64,000 bases of DNA from an uncultured Kiritimatiellota bacterium (GCA_944389565.1 CALXMV010000003.1:35455-99454), one strand, 5' to 3'. Shown: positions 10,577-20,290, counted from the first letter of the stretch. Notes: generated by a model not told the origin, from the letters alone. Numbers and translations: made by a program.

Positions 10577-12389
10577 CGCCTTCCTTTCCGGGCGTCGCCG
10601 CCTTGTCGCGGGTCAGCCGCATGATGACGCCGCCCGCGCCGAGGTTCCTGAGCCCCAGGAGCACGAGCAACTTGCCGATCAGGCTCTCCGAGTGGCAGCT
10701 CAGCAGGGTGGCCTTGAGGCCGAACTTGCGGCTGAAATCGTAGAAGTCCTTGAGCGTGCAGTTGTGGATGTTGGGCGTGTCGAACCAGTCGTAGGGGAAG
10801 GACTTGGTGCGCGGCATCCGCCCCAGGAAAAAGAGTTGCGCGCGCATCCCCAGGTAACCAAAGTTCGGGAAGGCGATCAACGCCCAGTCCGACACCCGCA
10901 GGAGGCGCTCCATCATCAGGTCCGGGCGGTTGAGCACCTGGATGGTGTGCGAGATGATGGAGACGTCGAAGAGGTGGTCGGGGATGTACTTCAGCTCGGT
11001 GTCGATGTTGGCCATGAGGACGTTCACGCCGGCGTGGAGCGCCTCGATGACGCGCTCTAGGTCGCGCTCCAGGCCGATGCACCACGCGTGGCGCGTCAGG
11101 GCCACCTGCTTCAGGAGCGTCCCGTCGCCGCACCCGAGGTCCAGCACCCGAGCCCCCTCCGGCACCTGCCTCACGAAATCCCCGAAAAACTCGGCCTTGC
11201 GCGGGTCGAGCGTCGAGGGGTCGCGCACGTCCGTCGCCGTGAGGAAGGAGCGGATGACGGCCTTGAGTTCGTCGATCTGCGCGAGGAAGGCGTCGTGGCC
11301 CATCGGCGCGCGGAGATGGCAATACGAGATGTCCTTGCGCTCGTTGAGGCAGGCGCCCACGAGCCGCCCGGCCTGCTCGCGCGTGAAGAGCCAGTCGCCG
11401 CTCAGGCTCACGAGCAGGAGCTTGGACTGGATCTGGCGGACGGCGGCCTCCAGCGAGCCGAAGGTCTCCTCCGGGTCGTAGGCGTCCAGCGCGTGCGTGA
11501 TGTAAAGGTAACTGTTCGCGTCGAACCGCCGCACGAACTTCTGCCCTTGGTATTCCAGATAGGACTCGATCTGGTAATAGGTCCTGAAGTCCCGGCGCAT
11601 CCGCGCATGGAAATCCTGGTCGCCCTCCACCCAGTCCTTGCGCTTGTCCCGGCCGAACTTCTCGTCCATGCCCTGCTGGGAGAGGTAGGTGATGTGCGCC
11701 AGGCGCCGCGCGTTGGCCAGCCCAGAGACGGGCCGCGCGCCGCCGTAATACTCGCCGTGCCGCCAATTGGGATCCTGGATGATGGCCTGCCGCGCCACGA
11801 TGTCAAAGGCCAGTGCCTGCGTGTTCAACCGCGCGGCCGTCGCCACCAGCACGCACCGCGCCATGTCCCGCGGGTAACGGATGGCCCATTCCAAGGCCAG
11901 CACGCCCCCGAAGCTGCCGCCCACCACCGCCGCGATCCGCCGGAAACCCAGCTGCCGCAGAAGCGCCCGCTGCACCATCACGATGTCGCCCATCGTGATC
12001 TCCGGGAAGGCCGAGGCGTAAGGCTTGCCCGTCTCCGGATTGACCGAGCCCGGGCCGGTCGTCCCCGAGCAACCGCCCAGGATGTTCGCGCAGACCACGC
12101 AGAAGCGCTCCGTGTCGATCCCCGCGCCGGGGCCGATCATCCCCTCCCACCAACCGCTCGGCTTATCCACGCCGGGACGCTCCCCGGGGCGGTAGCCCAC
12201 CACGTGCGCGTCACCCGTCAGCGCGTGGCAGATGAAGACGACGTTCGCGCCCGATGGCTCGGGCGGCACGCCCACCATCTCATAACGCACCGTCACCTCC
12301 GGCAACGTGCCGCCGCGCTCGAAGCGCCACCCGCCCTCCGGCGGGTCCAAACGCACGTCATGCGCCTCCACTATGCCAATCGCGCTCAA
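10566..12389 (-). CDS. metXW: MetX-MetW fusion: homoserine O-acetyltransferase plus MetW domain
   Basis: 607 aa with two complete modules. Residues 1 to about 385 are an alpha/beta-hydrolase of the MetX family: oxyanion/NHALTG-type segment CHALTGDAHV, nucleophile elbow GGSFGG (Ser159), Asp332 in LSGDWLF and His365 in MGHDAF. Residues about 395-600 are MetW, a class I methyltransferase fold (VLDLGCGDGTLLK, SHTIQVLNRPDLM, FPNFGYLGMRAQLFF). MetX acylates homoserine. MetW is normally a separate adjacent gene required for MetX activity in many bacteria. The start is TTG at 12389, chosen because AAGGAGAGG lies 8 nt upstream. Acyl donor (acetyl or succinyl) is not certain. Confidence 0.9.
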
Positions 12390-12415
12390 TCCGATATCCT
12401 CTCCTTAGGTTCGCA

Positions 12416-12421
12416 AGTATA
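12416..12421 (-). promoter_or_regulatory. -10 element of the metX-metW promoter
   Basis: On the minus strand GTGGTATACTTG gives a TATACT hexamer 26 nt before the TTG start, with the AAGGAGAGG ribosome-binding site inside a short leader. There is no room for a riboswitch in this leader. It sits immediately after the pdxB stop. Confidence 0.6.
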
Positions 12422-12429
12422 CCACATTT

Positions 12430-13593
12430 TCACCCACGCGCCCGCACGACCGGGAAACCCAACGCCCGGAGCTTGGGTGCCACGGTCGCGGGGGGCCGGA
12501 TCAGGCGCACCTTCGTGGCGGGGAAGAGCCGGCGATGCGGGTAGTCGCGGCGGAGCGCGTCGAAACGGGCCCGGCGCGTCGCCGGATCGTCGGAATAGGC
12601 GGCGCGGAAACGGGCGGTGTCGCCCTCGATGTCGCACGCGGCGCGCACGGCCCGGCGCAGGATCTGCGCGTCCGTGAGCCCGGCGCAATCGATCGTCAGC
12701 GTGGGGGTGGGTGCCGGGGGCAGGCGCGGCGACGGGCCGGGCTCCACGCCCAGGAAGTCGCACGCCTCGTGGTAGACGGCGAGCGTGCCGTTGGCGCGGC
12801 CCTCGAAGGCGTGCCCGGCGACGTGCGGCGTGGCCAGCGCCGCCACGGCGGCCAGCTCGGCGGGATAGTCCGGCTCGCCCTCCCAGCAATCGATGGCGGC
12901 GTCGGCGAGCAACCCCGCGCCGACCATCGTGGCCACGAGCGCGTCGTCGCAGATCGGCCCGCGGGCGAAATTGAGAAGCGTGGCGCCGGGCTTGACGCGC
13001 CGAACCGCCGCCCCCGCGAAAAGGCCGCGCGTGCGGTAGGGGCCGTCCTCGTTGAGCGGCGTGTGCAGGGTGATGACGTCCGCCTCCTCCAGCACGCGCG
13101 CGAAAGGCACGAAGTCGCGGGCGCACCAATCGCCGTCATCCTGCCGCGGCGGGTCGCAGCAGAGCGTCCGCATCCCGAGCGCCTCCTCCGCGAAACGCTT
13201 GACGATGGAGCCCACGTGCCCCACCCCGACGATGCCGAGCGTGGCGCCGGCCCAATCGCGTCCCTGCCGCTCGCCCAACGCCAGGAGCGCGGCGACGACG
13301 TAATCCGCCACGCTCTCCGCGTTGCACCCCGGCGCGGTCGCCACGCGGATTCCCAACGCGCGGAGCGCAGCGAAGTCGATATGGTCCGTGCCGGCGACGC
13401 CGCTGCCGACGAAGCGCACGGGCGTGCCCTCGAGCAGGTCGCGGGTGAGCCGGCAGGTGGAGCGGACGAAGAGCAGGTCGCACCCGGCGAGGTCGGCGCG
13501 GGTCAGCGTGCGGCCATCGACGGCGCGGGCGCGGCCGAGGCGCGGGAAAAGCCGCGCCCCCAGCGTCATGTTGCGGTCATACAGGATGTTCAC
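12430..13593 (-). CDS. pdxB: 4-phosphoerythronate dehydrogenase
   Basis: 387 aa NAD-dependent D-2-hydroxyacid dehydrogenase acting in DXP-independent pyridoxal phosphate synthesis. Diagnostic PdxB features are the short N-terminus (NILYDRNMTLGARLFPRLG), VGSGVAGTDHID, APGCNAESVADYV, the nucleotide-binding GIVGVGHVGSIVKR, DPPRQDDGD, LHTPLNEDGPYRT, the catalytic Arg in LLNFARGPICDD, CWEGEPDYP and HVAGHAFEGRANGT. The GTG at 13593 overlaps the hslO stop (GTGA), so translation is coupled. The C-terminal about 90 residues form the PdxB dimerisation-type extension. Confidence 0.9.
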   Translation of the reverse strand: MNILYDRNMTLGARLFPRLGRARAVDGRTLTRADLAGCDLLFVRSTCRLTRDLLEGTPVRFVGSGVAGTDHIDFAALRALGIRVATAPGCNAESVADYVVAALLALGERQGRDWAGATLGIVGVGHVGSIVKRFAEEALGMRTLCCDPPRQDDGDWCARDFVPFARVLEEADVITLHTPLNEDGPYRTRGLFAGAAVRRVKPGATLLNFARGPICDDALVATMVGAGLLADAAIDCWEGEPDYPAELAAVAALATPHVAGHAFEGRANGTLAVYHEACDFLGVEPGPSPRLPPAPTPTLTIDCAGLTDAQILRRAVRAACDIEGDTARFRAAYSDDPATRRARFDALRRDYPHRRLFPATKVRLIRPPATVAPKLRALGFPVVRARG

Positions 13594-14495
13594 GACAAGT
13601 CCTTGAGTTGCGCGGGGGTGATGGTGTAGCACTTGCCGCACATATGGCAATAGATGTCGATCGGGCGGTTCTCGGCGATCATGGCGAGGCGTTCGGCGCG
13701 CGGCAGGCCGCGGAGCATGGCGACCACCTTGTCCGCGGTGCAGTCGCAACGAAAGCGCACGGGCCACTGCTCGAGCTCCTCCGGCTCGCCCAGCCCGAGC
13801 AGCCGTCCCAACGCGGCTAGGTCGGCGCCCGCGTCGAGCGCGTCCTGCACGGTCCCGCTGTCGAAGGCGGCGTTCAGGCGGCCAAGCGCCTCCGTCGCGT
13901 CGGCGCCGAACGCATGGCGGCAGCGCAACGCGTGCGCGCACTCCACGTAGCCCAGTTTGCTCGCGGCGGAGATCTGCGCGATGGATTCCGTGGCGTCATC
14001 CCCGAGCCCCCATGCGTCGAAACACGCCTCGAAGATGTCGGTCACGGTGAGATGGTCCTTGAAGGAGACTTCGCCGGGCAGGAAGGCCATATGGTGTTCG
14101 CCATGCCAGATATCGAGGGCGTAACGCGCGACACGCCCCAGCGCGCGGTCGAAAAGGTCGTCGCACGGGGCGTCGGAGTCGTCGAGCTCCGGGAGCACCT
14201 TGCGCAGGGTGTAGCCGCGGATCGAGAAGTCCCCCCGGCATTCCATGACGACCCCCTGGATCTGCCCCTCGGGGAACTCGACGCGCAGCACCGCCCGCTC
14301 CCCCTCCTCCTGGACATCCTCGGCCAAGAGCGCCATCCCGCCCACGAACTCGGCCTGCACAAGCCCCGCGATGGGGCCGCACAGATGATTCCGCTCCAAC
14401 GCGCGGGCGGTGTCGGTGACGTTGGCCAGGACCAAGGTCGCCTGCGCCTCCGGGAACCGCGCCCGGCACACACGGTCAAGCGACGACACGTTCAT
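13590..14495 (-). CDS. hslO: Hsp33-family redox-regulated chaperone
   Basis: 301 aa, standard length for Hsp33. The N-terminal domain is followed by a C-terminal zinc/redox switch with cysteines in RCDCTADK and CHMCGKCY, matching CXC...CXXC. Reduced protein binds Zn and is inactive; oxidation unfolds it into a holdase. The ATG at 14495 overlaps the preceding stop (ATGA). An upstream in-frame extension of seven residues has no support. It lies between a glycosyltransferase gene and pdxB in one coupled operon. Confidence 0.88.
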   Translation of the reverse strand: MNVSSLDRVCRARFPEAQATLVLANVTDTARALERNHLCGPIAGLVQAEFVGGMALLAEDVQEEGERAVLRVEFPEGQIQGVVMECRGDFSIRGYTLRKVLPELDDSDAPCDDLFDRALGRVARYALDIWHGEHHMAFLPGEVSFKDHLTVTDIFEACFDAWGLGDDATESIAQISAASKLGYVECAHALRCRHAFGADATEALGRLNAAFDSGTVQDALDAGADLAALGRLLGLGEPEELEQWPVRFRCDCTADKVVAMLRGLPRAERLAMIAENRPIDIYCHMCGKCYTITPAQLKDLS

Positions 14496-15529
14496 GCGTA
14501 AACCTCCTCGGCCCATTCGTACGGTTCGCTGTAGGCGCGGCCGAAGAGCGTCTCCAGCATGAAGCGCAGGACGCGTTCCCCGCCGAAGCGCGCGTGATAG
14601 GCCGCCCGGCCCGCCGCGGCGACGGCACGGCGGGCCTCGTCGTGCGCCTGGTACCAGCGCAGACGCTCCACCAAGTCGGGCACGTCATGGAAAAAGAGCG
14701 CCTCGCGCTCCGAGAAAAAGCGCTGCATCTGGTCGCCGTCGTACACCGCCGTGAGGATGCCCGACCCCATCAGATGGGCGATCCGGTCGGAGGAGTACCA
14801 CTTCATCCCGAAGTAACGGTTGATGTTCAGCCCCATCTTCGCGCCCGCCAGGAGCGTGTCGTAGGCCGCGCCGCCGACGACCGGTGGCCGCCCGCCCATC
14901 CCCACCAGCGCGAAGCGCAGATCCGTCCGCGCCAAGGCCTCCGTCAGCCTTCGGACGAACTCCAGCCGCGGGTCGCCCGGGCGCGGCTGCCCGGCGTAGA
15001 AGAGGTCGCACGCGAAGTCGCCCGCCGGGCGCGCGCTGTTGTCGAGCGTCTCCAACGCGGGGTCCGAGGGGTTGGGCATGTAGGCCACCACGTTCCGGCC
15101 CGTGAGGAAGGGGCGGAGGCGCTCGGCGCCGGCGGTGGTCGCGAAGAGCGCGTCGCAGCTCGCCATCCGCTCGCGCATCTGCGCCTGCGGGTGGGCGTCG
15201 CACATCGGGTCGACGTTGAAATGCGCGATGCGCACCCCCGGGACCGCCTCGCGGATGGCGTCGAGGGTCGCGTTGCGGATGAAGTCGCAATGGCCCAGTA
15301 GCACCGCGTCGGGGCGGAAGTTGCGGGCTGTCTCCAGCAACGCGCCGTTCACGCGCCATTCGCCCAAGGCCCGGATGCCGAAGCCCATGTAACGGGCCAG
15401 GTCGCGGTCGGAGAACTCGCACAGGCGGTGGTTCCCGCGCACGGCCCCGCACGCCAACGCCCGGCCCGGCCCCATGCGGAGCCGCCCGTAGCGCCGGATC
15501 AACAGATTGTCCACCAGAAGCACACGCAT
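14492..15529 (-). CDS. CgeB-like glycosyltransferase family protein
   Basis: 345 aa. The start MRVLLVDNLLIRRYGRLRMG and later AHFNVDPMCDAHP, VVAYMPNPSDPALE, LFYAGQPRPGDPRLEF and the acceptor/donor region MGLNINRYFGMKWYSSDRI resemble CgeB/group-1 glycosyltransferases with a GT-B fold. The YSSDRIAHLMGSG and FFHDVPDLVERL segments match the C-terminal donor-binding half. Donor and acceptor are unknown. Its stop overlaps the hslO start by 4 nt. Confidence 0.65.
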   Translation of the reverse strand: MRVLLVDNLLIRRYGRLRMGPGRALACGAVRGNHRLCEFSDRDLARYMGFGIRALGEWRVNGALLETARNFRPDAVLLGHCDFIRNATLDAIREAVPGVRIAHFNVDPMCDAHPQAQMRERMASCDALFATTAGAERLRPFLTGRNVVAYMPNPSDPALETLDNSARPAGDFACDLFYAGQPRPGDPRLEFVRRLTEALARTDLRFALVGMGGRPPVVGGAAYDTLLAGAKMGLNINRYFGMKWYSSDRIAHLMGSGILTAVYDGDQMQRFFSEREALFFHDVPDLVERLRWYQAHDEARRAVAAAGRAAYHARFGGERVLRFMLETLFGRAYSEPYEWAEEVYA

Positions 15530-15542
15530 CGCGCCCTCCTTC

Positions 15543-16544
15543 TCACCCCACCTCGCCCAGCCTGGCCGCCGCCCCCGGCACGTGCCCGGGCCGGACGGTC
15601 AGATTGGCCAACAACACCTCCGCCCGCGCGGGAACCGACCAGTCGCGCCCCGTGGCGAGCGCCGCGCGGCCGATCGCCGGCGCGGGCCGCTCCCCCGCGC
15701 CGAGCGCACGCCCGAGCACGGGGATCCCCTCGCGCGAGAAGGCCACCCAGCTCCCGCCCGTCGCGTTGAGCGGCCCCCGCCACAACGCGGGATGCCGCCG
15801 GAAGAAATCGATCTCCGCCCCCGGCGCGTCCACCGCGCACGCATAGGCCACCGGGCGCCCCCGCACATACGCCCCCATGTCGAAGAAGCCCCGCCCCGCC
15901 TGTTCGCGGAAGGCGTCGCACGGATCCACGCCATAAAGGTTCGCCCCGTTCCAGATGCCGTGCTGCGGGTCGATCAGCGGGTAATGCACGTTCATCACCA
16001 CCCCGATCTCGAAGTGCAGGTGCGCCCGCGCCAAAGGGAAGTCCGGCGTGTGCCCCATCACCCCCAGCGGCGTGCCCGCCGCCGCCCGCGCCCCCGCGCG
16101 AAGCCCCCGCGCCGTGCGCCGCAGGTGCGCGTAGAGCGTGTAGACCGTGCCGAAGCCCGCCACCGCGTGCGTCAGCACCACGTAGTTCCCGTAAAGCGAG
16201 GGATTGTCCGCGTGCCGGTTCACATACGCCACCACGCCGTCGGCCGCCGCGCGCACCACGTCCGTCGGCGACTCGTCTCGCCGCCACGGCTGCGCCGGCG
16301 CGATGTCGATTCCCTCATGGAAACGCGGCGAACCGTCCGCGAAGCGCCGCACGTTCCCGAACATCCCGCTCTCGGGGCGGCCCGTCCCCGTGTCCATGAA
16401 GACCCCCTCCCGGCGCGAGCCGTCCAACACCCGCTGCCCGTCCGTCGGCGGCCGCAACGCCAACCCGCGCGGAGACGGCGCCCCGCCCGCGCGGAACGCC
16501 ATCGCCCCGCCCAGAAGCCCCAGAAAAGCACGTCTCCGCAACAT
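15543..16544 (-). CDS. M23-family metallopeptidase with Tat-like signal
   Basis: 333 aa. The ATG at 16544 begins MLRRRAFLGLLGGAMAF, a twin-arginine-like signal peptide. The LytM/M23 zinc site is complete: HEGIDIAP (HxxxD) and HLHFEIG (HxH), with YGNYVVLTHAV and YTLYAHL between. Such enzymes are peptidoglycan endopeptidases of the periplasm, or non-enzymatic activators when residues are lost. Here the metal ligands are intact. The C-terminal 130 residues have no recognised domain. The -10 is only 6 nt before the ATG, so the message may be leaderless. Confidence 0.82.
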   Translation of the reverse strand: MLRRRAFLGLLGGAMAFRAGGAPSPRGLALRPPTDGQRVLDGSRREGVFMDTGTGRPESGMFGNVRRFADGSPRFHEGIDIAPAQPWRRDESPTDVVRAAADGVVAYVNRHADNPSLYGNYVVLTHAVAGFGTVYTLYAHLRRTARGLRAGARAAAGTPLGVMGHTPDFPLARAHLHFEIGVVMNVHYPLIDPQHGIWNGANLYGVDPCDAFREQAGRGFFDMGAYVRGRPVAYACAVDAPGAEIDFFRRHPALWRGPLNATGGSWVAFSREGIPVLGRALGAGERPAPAIGRAALATGRDWSVPARAEVLLANLTVRPGHVPGAAARLGEVG

Positions 16545-16550
16545 GGCGCA

Positions 16551-16556
16551 AGTATA
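16551..16556 (-). promoter_or_regulatory. -10 element, M23 peptidase gene (leaderless spacing)
   Basis: Minus-strand GTGGTATACTTGCGCCATG has TATACT ending 6 nt before the ATG. Transcription initiating 6-7 nt after the -10 would begin at the start codon, so no ribosome-binding site would be transcribed. Confidence 0.6.
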
Positions 16557-16564
16557 CCACAATT

Positions 16565-17413
16565 TCACGCGCGCGTTCCCGCCCCCCACCCCTCTCGGCG
16601 AAGCGCGGCGACGGTCTCGGCGACGTCATGGACGCGGACGACGGCGGCGCCGAGGGCGACGGCGCGGCGGGCGGCGGCGACGCTCGCGGGGCCACGCGCG
16701 GCCGCGTCAAGCCCCGGCGCGAGGAACCTTTTGCGCGAGGCGCCGATCAGCACGGGGAAGGCGGCGGCGAGGCGCCCCGTCGCCTCCAGGAGCCGCCAGG
16801 AGTCGGCGTGCGTCTTGGCGAAGCCGAGCCCCGGGTCCCAGACGATCTGACGGGGGTCAGCGCCGGCCGCCGCCAACCGTGCCGTGGCCTCCCGCAGAGC
16901 CGCCTCCACCTCGCCCACCACGTCCGCGTAATCCGTCAGCCCGTCCATCGTGGCGGGGTCGCCGCGGCTGTGCATGAGCACGTAGCCGGCGCCCGTCGAG
17001 GCGATGGCGCGGGCCATCCCGGGGTCGGGCGCACACCCGTCCACGTCGTTCACGATGTCCGCCCCGACGGCGAGCGCCGCGCGCGCGGTCGCCGCGTGGC
17101 GGGTGTCCACGGAGAGGAGGATGCCCGGCAACGCCTCGCGCAGGGCGGCGAGGACGGGCACGACGCGCGCGATTTCCGCCGCCGCGTCCACGGGCTCGGC
17201 GCCGGGGCGCGTCGATTCGCCGCCCACGTCCAGGATGGCGGCGCCCGCCCGCGCCAGACGGACACCCCGCGCCACCGCCGCATCCGTGCCGGGCGTGCGG
17301 GCGGCGGCGTGGAAGGAGTCGGGCGTCACGTTCACGATGCCCATCACGAGGGGGGCGCCGAGCGGCACGTCGCGGCCACGGCAACGCCAGATTTCCAGAG
17401 GGTGCCTATCCAT
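16565..17413 (-). CDS. folP: Dihydropteroate synthase
   Basis: 282 aa, normal length. Condenses p-aminobenzoate with 6-hydroxymethyl-dihydropterin pyrophosphate; target of sulfonamides. Motifs: VMGIVNVTPDSFH, ILDVGGESTRPGAEPV, LLSVDTRHAATA, IVNDVDG, YVLMHSRGDPATM, VWDPGLGFAKTH and LIGASRKRFL. The ATG at 17413 is chosen because a TACAAT -10 sits 6 nt upstream and the family N-terminus starts here. Confidence 0.95.
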   Translation of the reverse strand: MDRHPLEIWRCRGRDVPLGAPLVMGIVNVTPDSFHAAARTPGTDAAVARGVRLARAGAAILDVGGESTRPGAEPVDAAAEIARVVPVLAALREALPGILLSVDTRHAATARAALAVGADIVNDVDGCAPDPGMARAIASTGAGYVLMHSRGDPATMDGLTDYADVVGEVEAALREATARLAAAGADPRQIVWDPGLGFAKTHADSWRLLEATGRLAAAFPVLIGASRKRFLAPGLDAAARGPASVAAARRAVALGAAVVRVHDVAETVAALRREGWGAGTRA

Positions 17414-17419
17414 GCGCAC

Positions 17420-17425
17420 ATTGTA
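17420..17425 (-). promoter_or_regulatory. -10 element, folP (leaderless spacing)
   Basis: Minus-strand GTTACAATGTGCGCATGG places TACAAT 6 nt before the folP ATG. This repeats the arrangement seen at the M23 and U32 genes. Confidence 0.6.
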
Positions 17426-17471
17426 ACACACCCCCCGTGCGCGCGACCAGCCGCACGCCCGCGCCATGTGA

Positions 17472-17477
17472 TATACT
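17472..17477 (+). promoter_or_regulatory. -10 element of the WXXGXW protein gene
   Basis: GTGATATACTGG gives TATACT divergent from the folP promoter. The leader of about 35 nt contains AAGGAAAGGAG just before the ATG at 17519. Confidence 0.6.
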
Positions 17478-17518
17478 GGTGGCGTCTCGGAGGCCACCGC
17501 AAGGAAAGGAGCGTTGCC

Positions 17519-18019
17519 ATGAAAGGGAAATGGATTGCCGCATTGTTGGTCGGGGGGCTGTGCGCGACGGCGTTCGCGGCGCCGCCGCCCGGAGGGCACC
17601 GTCTGCCGCCGGGGCGCGCGTCGAAGCCGATGCCGCCGCCCCCGCCGCCGCACCGGCCGAGGTTCCACGCACGCCCGGCCTGGGGCTGGGGCGTGAACGT
17701 GAGCCCGTGGGGCGGCTCCTTCTCGTTCGGGACGCGCGTGGGGCGGCATGGGGCCTTCGGCTTCTCCGTGCCGTTGGCGCCGCCGCCCGTGGTGGAGCGC
17801 ACCGTCATCGTCCAGGCTCCGGAACGGGAGACCGTCATCATCCAGGCGGAACCCCAGGAGGCGAAGGCCAAGGCCGACGACTCGACCGCCCGCGACCCGG
17901 GCATCCTCCCGGCCTACGCGCCCTCGGGCAAAACCTGGGTGGATGGCTACTGGAAGGTCGAGCGCGACCTGGATGGAAACGAGATCTCGCGCTCGTGGGT
18001 GCCCGGCCATTGGGAGTGA
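17519..18019 (+). CDS. Exported WXXGXW-motif protein
   Basis: 166 aa. A signal peptide (MKGKWIAALLVGGLCATAFA) precedes a proline-rich stretch (PPPGG, PMPPPPPPH). The C-terminus holds two WXXGXW motifs, WVDGYW and WVPGHW, as in the WXXGXW/YXWXQ-type repeat proteins of the cell envelope, whose function is unknown. The ATG at 17519 is supported by AAGGAAAGGAG upstream. The stop touches a 22-bp tandem repeat. Confidence 0.75.
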   Translation: MKGKWIAALLVGGLCATAFAAPPPGGHRLPPGRASKPMPPPPPPHRPRFHARPAWGWGVNVSPWGGSFSFGTRVGRHGAFGFSVPLAPPPVVERTVIVQAPERETVIIQAEPQEAKAKADDSTARDPGILPAYAPSGKTWVDGYWKVERDLDGNEISRSWVPGHWE

Positions 18020-18106
18020 ACCCCTTAGGGTTTCGGGCCCAACCCCTTAGGGTTTCGGGTCAGACCCTCTAGGGTTTGGGGGCGAACCCCTTAGGGTTTC
18101 GCCGCG
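18019..18106. repeat. Four tandem 22-bp repeats
   Basis: Four units of exactly 22 bp start at 18019, 18041, 18063 and 18085, with consensus AACCCCTTAGGGTTTCGGG plus three variable bases. Each is centred on the near-palindrome CCCTTAGGG (CCCTCTAGGG in the third). They relate to the CCCTTAAGGG repeats at 6610-6674 and 49045-49067. They lie between two co-directional genes. Confidence 0.85.
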
Positions 18107-18141
18107 AAAGAATCCGTTTTCGGGACTGAAAAGAGGTGGTC

Positions 18142-20283
18142 ATGCGCAAAGGGTTGGTTGCGGTCGTCGCGGCGTTTGCCGCATGGTTCGGTGTCGCCGC
18201 CGGGGTCGAGATGGAGGCGACCGTCTCGCACGCGGGGGCGACGGTCGCCGCCTCGCCCACGCAGGCGGTCTTCTTCCCGGCGCAGCTGTCATGGGCCGAG
18301 TGGCGGCCCTCGCCACTCTGGGTCACGCCGCCCAAGCCCTTCGCCAAGGGCGTGCCCGAGGGCTGGAAGGGGCTGACGGTGCGGTTCGGCGAGGTCGATT
18401 GCCGGCCGCAGGCGACGATCCGCGTGCCCGAGGGCACCGATCTCTACGGCACGGGCGAGGTCCTCGGCCCGCTCCGCCGCAACGGCACGGACATCACGCT
18501 CTGGAACACGGACAACTACGGTTACCGCAGTTACGACCCGCGCCGCCTCTACCAGAGCCATCCGTGGGTGCTCGGCGTGCGCCCCGACGGCACCGCCTTC
18601 GGCGTCATCGCCGACAGCACCTACCGCGGTCGCCTGGAACTCACCGACGACCTCATCCGCTTCACCTTCGACGGCGGCCCCTTCCCCGTCCTCATCCTGG
18701 AGGCCCCCACCCCGCAGGACGCCCTCCGCCAGTTGGCCGCGCTCACCGGCACCTCGCCCCTCCCGCCCCTCTGGGCCCTGGGCTACCAGCAAAGCCGCTG
18801 GGGCTACAAGGACGCCGCCGCCTGCCTGAGCATCGCCAAGACCATGCGCGAGCGCGACATCCCGTGCGACGTGATGTGGATGGACATCGATTACATGCGC
18901 GGCCACCGCGTCTTCACCTTCGACCCCAAGGGCCACCCCGACCCCAAGGGCTACATGGCCGCCCTCCACGACCTCGGCTTCAAGGGCGTCTGGATGATCG
19001 ACCCCGCCCTCAAGCACGAGCCCAACGCCGGCTACGAGGCCTACGACGAGGCCGACCGCCTCGGCCTCTGGGTCAAACGCGCCGACGGCAAGACCGACTA
19101 CGTGGGCAACGTCTGGCCCGGCCCCTGCAAGTTCCCCGACTTCCTGCGGGCGGACGTCCGCGAGTGGTGGGCCGAGCGCAACCGCCGCTTCGTCGCCGAA
19201 AACGCCATCGACGGCCTCTGGAACGACATGAACGAGCCCGCCGTCTTCGGAGGACTGGGCCACACGATGCCCGCCGACAACCTGCACGGCGGCCATGCCC
19301 CCGGCGATTTTCCCCCCGGCTCACACCTGCGCTACCACAACATCTATGGCCTGCTCATGATCCAGGCCACGCGCGACGGCCTCCTCCGCGCCCATCCCGA
19401 CCGCCGTCCCTTCGTCCTCACCCGCGCCAACTTCCTCGGCGGCCACCGCTACGGTTACACCTGGACGGGCGACAACCTCTCCACCGACGCCCATATGCGC
19501 CTCTCCGTGCCGATGTCCCTCAGCCTCTCCCTCTCCGGCCAGCCCTTCAGCGGCCCCGACCTCGGCGGCTTCGGCAACCACTGCACCCCCGAGCTGATGC
19601 GCCAGTGGGTCGGCTTCGGCGCCTTCTTCCCCTTCTGCCGCAACCACGCCGCGCACGGCACCCGCAGTCAGGAGCCTTGGGCCCTCGGCGCCGACGCCGA
19701 GGCCGTCTTCCGCACCGCCATCCGCCGCCGCTACGCGCTCATGCCCTATCTCTACACCGCCCTGCGCGCCACCTGCGCGGACGGCTCGCCCTTCATGGCC
19801 CCCGTCTTCTTCGCCGACCCCAAGGATCCCACCCTCCGCCGCGAGGAACAGGCCTTCATGCTCGGCGAGGACCTCATCGTCGTCCCCACCTTCGCCAAAG
19901 CCCCCGCCCTCCCCAAGGGGGATTGGCGCGTGGCGCGCGTCCTCCGGGGCGACGCCTCCGAGGCCGCGCCCGACCACGCCCGCCTGCTCGTCCGCCCCGG
20001 CGCCGCGATCCCCACCGTCAAACCCGCCCGGAACACGGCCGATCTGGACCTCGCCGACCTCCGCCTCTTGGCCAACCCAGGCCCCGACGGCGTCGCCGTC
20101 GCCACGCTCTACGAGGACGCCGGGGACGGCTTCGGCCACGAGAGGGGCGATTTCCGCCTCACCCGCTTCACCATCACCTTCCCGAAAGACGGTGGCGAGC
20201 CCGCCATCGCCGCCGAGCATCTCGCCGGGAACCGCCCCACGGCCTGCAGGCGCGTCACCGCCGTCGACCTGCGCCAACCCTGA
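18142..20283 (+). CDS. GH31-family alpha-glucosidase, exported
   Basis: 713 aa. A signal peptide (MRKGLVAVVAAFAAWFG) is followed by an N-terminal beta-sandwich (LYGTGEVLGPLRRNG, FGVIADS), the (beta/alpha)8 barrel and a C-terminal beta-sandwich. The nucleophile is Asp362 in WNDMNEP and the acid/base is Asp444 in TWTGDN. LPPLWALGYQQSRWGY and DVMWMDIDYM are also GH31 signatures. Retaining alpha-glucosidase or related alpha-glycosidase activity is likely; substrate unproven. The ATG at 18142 with AAGAGG upstream is preferred to the in-frame GTG at 18136. It lacks the accessory binding domains of the GH31 gene at 1-1911. Confidence 0.9.
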   Translation: MRKGLVAVVAAFAAWFGVAAGVEMEATVSHAGATVAASPTQAVFFPAQLSWAEWRPSPLWVTPPKPFAKGVPEGWKGLTVRFGEVDCRPQATIRVPEGTDLYGTGEVLGPLRRNGTDITLWNTDNYGYRSYDPRRLYQSHPWVLGVRPDGTAFGVIADSTYRGRLELTDDLIRFTFDGGPFPVLILEAPTPQDALRQLAALTGTSPLPPLWALGYQQSRWGYKDAAACLSIAKTMRERDIPCDVMWMDIDYMRGHRVFTFDPKGHPDPKGYMAALHDLGFKGVWMIDPALKHEPNAGYEAYDEADRLGLWVKRADGKTDYVGNVWPGPCKFPDFLRADVREWWAERNRRFVAENAIDGLWNDMNEPAVFGGLGHTMPADNLHGGHAPGDFPPGSHLRYHNIYGLLMIQATRDGLLRAHPDRRPFVLTRANFLGGHRYGYTWTGDNLSTDAHMRLSVPMSLSLSLSGQPFSGPDLGGFGNHCTPELMRQWVGFGAFFPFCRNHAAHGTRSQEPWALGADAEAVFRTAIRRRYALMPYLYTALRATCADGSPFMAPVFFADPKDPTLRREEQAFMLGEDLIVVPTFAKAPALPKGDWRVARVLRGDASEAAPDHARLLVRPGAAIPTVKPARNTADLDLADLRLLANPGPDGVAVATLYEDAGDGFGHERGDFRLTRFTITFPKDGGEPAIAAEHLAGNRPTACRRVTAVDLRQP

Positions 20284-20290
20284 TTCGCGC